In this document: positions 61,523 to 64,000 of the stretch, in pieces
How positions within the stretch are numbered: position 1 is the first letter of the stretch
How the letters are laid out: every line of letters begins with the position of its first letter
NCBI RefSeq assembly: GCF_000829905.1
Contig: NZ_CDPP01000004.1
Span: 458,001 to 522,000 of the forward strand
DNA: 64,000 bases
Direction of reading: 5' to 3'
Origin: Beduini massiliensis
Lineage (GTDB): Bacteria > Bacillota_I > Bacilli_A > Erysipelotrichales > Coprobacillaceae
Notes under the pieces: model-generated
Told to the model about the DNA's origin: nothing
Seen by the model: the letters and a program-made list of their open reading frames with translations, nothing else
Databases searched by the model: none
Position numbers and translations under genes: made by a program

Positions 61523-63733
61523 TTATTTATTTCGCTTTGCTCTTAAAACAACATCCAATATATTTGAGATTAAAGACAATGTACTGATTTCTTCTTTATT
61601 CCATATACGCCGTCCTGTACACTCATCAAATCTTACTAATCCGGTGATCCTTTCTCCATCTTTAAAGGCACACTGAAGCGTTGCCTTTACTCCCTGTTTA
61701 ATAAAAAATTCAGATTGCTCAATCGGCAGCTTATGAAGATCTTGACAATAAAAACAATTATCTTGATCAAATAAGTTTTTATATTTTTTTATCTGTTCAT
61801 AGTGAATATAGTCAGGGTTCTCGATTGATAAAGACATTTTCTCCCTACTCCACTCATAAGTTTTTTTGATCTGTTCTTCTTTCTTTATATTTTCATAAAT
61901 ATAAATGCGATCCACATCAAATTGTCTGCTGACAATTTCCAACACCATCATTATAGCTTCATCGATATTTTCCATCTGATAAAGAATACGGAAAACATAA
62001 CGTGCCAAGTTATCTGAGCTCTCGGAATAATGCTTTTCTGAATCAATCATTGCCCCAAGGGAGGAAGCTACCGGCGCCAATTCTTTTTCAAAACTCGGAT
62101 CATAAATGACATAACTGTTCTTTCCATTGGTTTTTGCCTGATATAAGGCTTTATCCGCACAATAATACATCTCCTCAAAAGTATTTCCATCTTTAGGGCA
62201 AATAGAAATTCCAATACTGCAGCTTACCTTCATTGTCTTTTTATCATGTTCAAAAAGATGATGAAACATTTCCAACAATTCCTGAGCCTTATTTTTAGCA
62301 GCATCAATTGAAGGAATATCTTTCATAAAAATTGTAAACTCATCTCCGCCGATTCTGCCTACTAAATCGGATTCACTAATGATTCTTTTCATTCCGGCTG
62401 CCATCTCACTTAATACAATATCCCCTGTCATATGACCATGTGTATCATTGATATGCTTAAAATTATCTGTATCAATCATGAATAGAGCACTCATTGTTTG
62501 GGGTTGTTCACATAAAAATTCCTTAATCTGTGTTTCTGTAGCATCACGGTTGTAAATACCTGTTAAAGCATCCTTCTCAGCTTTACGCTGCAGTTTTTCA
62601 ATCTGTCTGCGTTCATTTGTAATATCAAGACCAATACTGTAATAAGAAGGAATACCATCCCAACTGTCTTCTCCACTAATATAACATAAGGTGACTGTCC
62701 ATAGACGTTCCTCTTTTGAACGTGTATACGCCCGTGCTTCAAACAAAACATTATCCCCCGTCTTTTTCATCCTGTCAATGAGTGATAATGCACGTTTTAG
62801 ATCCTCTGGGTGTAAATAGGCACATTCATTATGCAGTTCTTCTTCGAACTGTTCATTGGTATATCCGATCATATCTAAAAAGATTCCATTATGCCATAAG
62901 ACGGTTTTAAAATCTCTAGCATCTACCCTCGCCATTCCCGCAGGAATAGTTTTTAAAATGGCTTCTCTTTCCTGATCTTTTTTAGCGAGTTTAAACTCTG
63001 TACTATACATATCATAAGATAATTCTATTCTAGCTTTATGCCCATGCCAATCCAACATTCTATCTTTAATTATGAATGTACGATTCAAATTTGGATTATA
63101 GAATTCCCAATCATAGGATTTTTCTTTAGTTAAACGAGAATTTGTGCAGAACGGACACGGACTTGCTCTTCCCTGAATCGCTTCATAGCATTTTCTGCCA
63201 ATCAATTGGTTTTGACTAACCTGCAAAGTATCACACGAATGTTTATTCACATAAAGCAAATCATATGTATCCATATCACTGATATAAACATTTCCTCCAT
63301 ATTCTGCCATCATCCATTCAAAATTGTCAGTCCGTTCTGCATTCAGTTGTTCCAATTTATTTTTAGTTTGATAAAGATCATCTATCTGTGTATATGTCAA
63401 ATAGGCAATTTCTGTTTCATCTTTTTCCTTTAATAAGATAACTGTCAGTCTTACCCAAAAGCTTTTTCCTTCTTTATTTATAAAAGGATGGTCAGCCTGT
63501 ATTTCTTTTCCATCATAATAACCACCAAGCTTCTTTCTTAACTCCTTAAAATTCAAGCTGTTTTTCCCGAAAATTTCAGTTATAAGGTCATTTTGTTCAT
63601 CAAACCCAAACAATGAATAAAAGGCAGCATTTGCTTCCAGCAAAGGAAGTGTCTCATTTACAAGGTGTTTGCTAGTGGGAATATGAGATATTGTCATCAT
63701 CATTTCCATTTTGTTTAAGTCTATCTCTTTCAT
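61523..63733 (-). CDS. Multi-PAS diguanylate cyclase with C-terminal GAF
   Basis: A ~736-residue soluble signalling protein. Three PAS-like domains in order (about residues 20-120; 130-240, containing C-P-F-C-T-N, a possible metal or heme-type motif; 260-370), then a GGDEF domain with G-R-I-G-G-D-E-F near residue 470 and an intact substrate segment (MIDTDNFKHINDTHGHMTGD), then a C-terminal GAF domain (IVSRQFDVDRIYIYE). The RxxD inhibitory site is absent (S-E-S-D). It should synthesise c-di-GMP in response to small ligands. ATG at 63733 follows GGGAGG; an upstream ATG has none. Last gene in the window. Confidence 0.85.
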   Translation of the reverse strand: MKEIDLNKMEMMMTISHIPTSKHLVNETLPLLEANAAFYSLFGFDEQNDLITEIFGKNSLNFKELRKKLGGYYDGKEIQADHPFINKEGKSFWVRLTVILLKEKDETEIAYLTYTQIDDLYQTKNKLEQLNAERTDNFEWMMAEYGGNVYISDMDTYDLLYVNKHSCDTLQVSQNQLIGRKCYEAIQGRASPCPFCTNSRLTKEKSYDWEFYNPNLNRTFIIKDRMLDWHGHKARIELSYDMYSTEFKLAKKDQEREAILKTIPAGMARVDARDFKTVLWHNGIFLDMIGYTNEQFEEELHNECAYLHPEDLKRALSLIDRMKKTGDNVLFEARAYTRSKEERLWTVTLCYISGEDSWDGIPSYYSIGLDITNERRQIEKLQRKAEKDALTGIYNRDATETQIKEFLCEQPQTMSALFMIDTDNFKHINDTHGHMTGDIVLSEMAAGMKRIISESDLVGRIGGDEFTIFMKDIPSIDAAKNKAQELLEMFHHLFEHDKKTMKVSCSIGISICPKDGNTFEEMYYCADKALYQAKTNGKNSYVIYDPSFEKELAPVASSLGAMIDSEKHYSESSDNLARYVFRILYQMENIDEAIMMVLEIVSRQFDVDRIYIYENIKKEEQIKKTYEWSREKMSLSIENPDYIHYEQIKKYKNLFDQDNCFYCQDLHKLPIEQSEFFIKQGVKATLQCAFKDGERITGLVRFDECTGRRIWNKEEISTLSLISNILDVVLRAKRNK

Positions 63734-64000
63734 TACTGCATCCTCCCAAACTGCACTATTTTTAAACCCATCCAATAAAGTTTTTTCGTATTATATATAA
63801 GAATATGAAGATTTTCATCTTTAATAATGTTTTTTCATCTAGTCTGTATATATTATACTTCTAATTATGAAATTTAGCTATCTTTAACAGTCTATCCAAT
63901 CTGAAATTCATGTTTTATAGACAAATATCTTTTACCTTAGCTTTATAGGATACAGTGTTTTTCACATAATAAAATCCTACTCTTATGGATAAAGGAATCT
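63734..64000. other. AT-rich intergenic region, no gene seen
   Basis: The 267 bp upstream of the cyclase gene hold no frame with a ribosome site. On the minus strand there is a GTCTAT/ATAGAC 6-bp stem about 150 bases ahead of the gene and a TATAAT near 63850; neither is strong enough to call. Confidence 0.4.

Noticed and set aside
63776-64000. c-di-GMP riboswitch in front of the PAS-GGDEF-GAF gene
   Set aside because: A small stem and AT-rich leader are present, but the conserved class I or II core sequences were not recognised.

Overview
The window comes from a low-GC Gram-positive, most likely an anaerobic gut Firmicute of the Erysipelotrichia type. This rests on strong AGGAGG/GAGGTG ribosome sites, TTGACA/TATAAT promoters, many short divergent or convergent transcription units closed by hairpin-plus-T terminators, a trimeric [FeFe] hydrogenase operon, several 6-phospho-beta-glucosidases, and no respiratory genes. 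The exact genus cannot be read from the sequence. No rRNA, tRNA, prophage, insertion sequence or CRISPR array was seen.

Layout. Positions 1-5.4 kb hold a TspO protein, a GNAT acetyltransferase, an M1-type lipoprotein peptidase followed by an overlooked 42-codon gene, an MFS exporter/nitroreductase pair behind an operator-laden promoter, and a metallo-beta-lactamase-fold hydrolase. Positions 5.4-17.5 kb are glycan use: GH35 beta-galactosidase, two GH1 phospho-glucosidases each with an RpiR regulator, an orphan OppA-like lipoprotein, plus a GNAT/cupin/flavodoxin operon and an O-antigen-ligase-like protein. Positions 17.5-27.3 kb hold a GNAT gene behind a structured leader with a tiny ORF, a MATE exporter, a diguanylate cyclase, UppP, an HD hydrolase with two GNATs, cysteine synthase with a DMT transporter, and an alkaline-phosphatase-fold protein.

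Positions 27.3-31.9 kb are the most unusual part. A 1292-residue surface protein carries 16 tandem 12-residue calcium-loop-like repeats. Upstream of it is a 184-bp segment bounded by perfect 24-bp inverted repeats. The segment contains a textbook promoter that currently points away from the surface gene and runs into a terminator formed by one of the repeats. This is the architecture of an invertible-promoter (phase variation) switch caught in the OFF orientation.

Positions 31.9-49.8 kb hold a MurE-like ligase with a frameshifted small membrane gene in front of it, a serine hydrolase/GNAT/Ham1 operon, an ABC exporter with twin palindromic operators, a third GH1 enzyme, a niacin-transporter-like gene with a NiaR-like operator, a two-gene ThrE-type exporter with a D-2-hydroxyacid dehydrogenase, TtcA, HAD phosphatases, a YeiH/LysR pair, a ROK kinase and an AI-2E family permease. 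Positions 49.9-57.9 kb are a ten-gene operon encoding electron-bifurcating hydrogenase HydABC, with an embedded accessory set (a degenerate hydrogenase-like Fe-S protein, two ATPase-fold proteins, two DRTGG proteins and a PHP protein). It is followed by an ABC importer binding protein and permease with no ATPase. Positions 59.5-64 kb end with acyl carrier protein, a small conserved protein, a tyrosine phosphatase and a large PAS-GGDEF-GAF cyclase.

Together the genes suggest a sugar-fermenting gut anaerobe that imports beta-glucosides as phosphates (PTS encoded elsewhere), disposes of reductant as H2, and may vary its surface stochastically. Where a long reading frame began with codons lacking a ribosome site, the start was moved to the codon behind the best Shine-Dalgarno sequence. 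All functional names rest on motif reading from memory, not on database searches.
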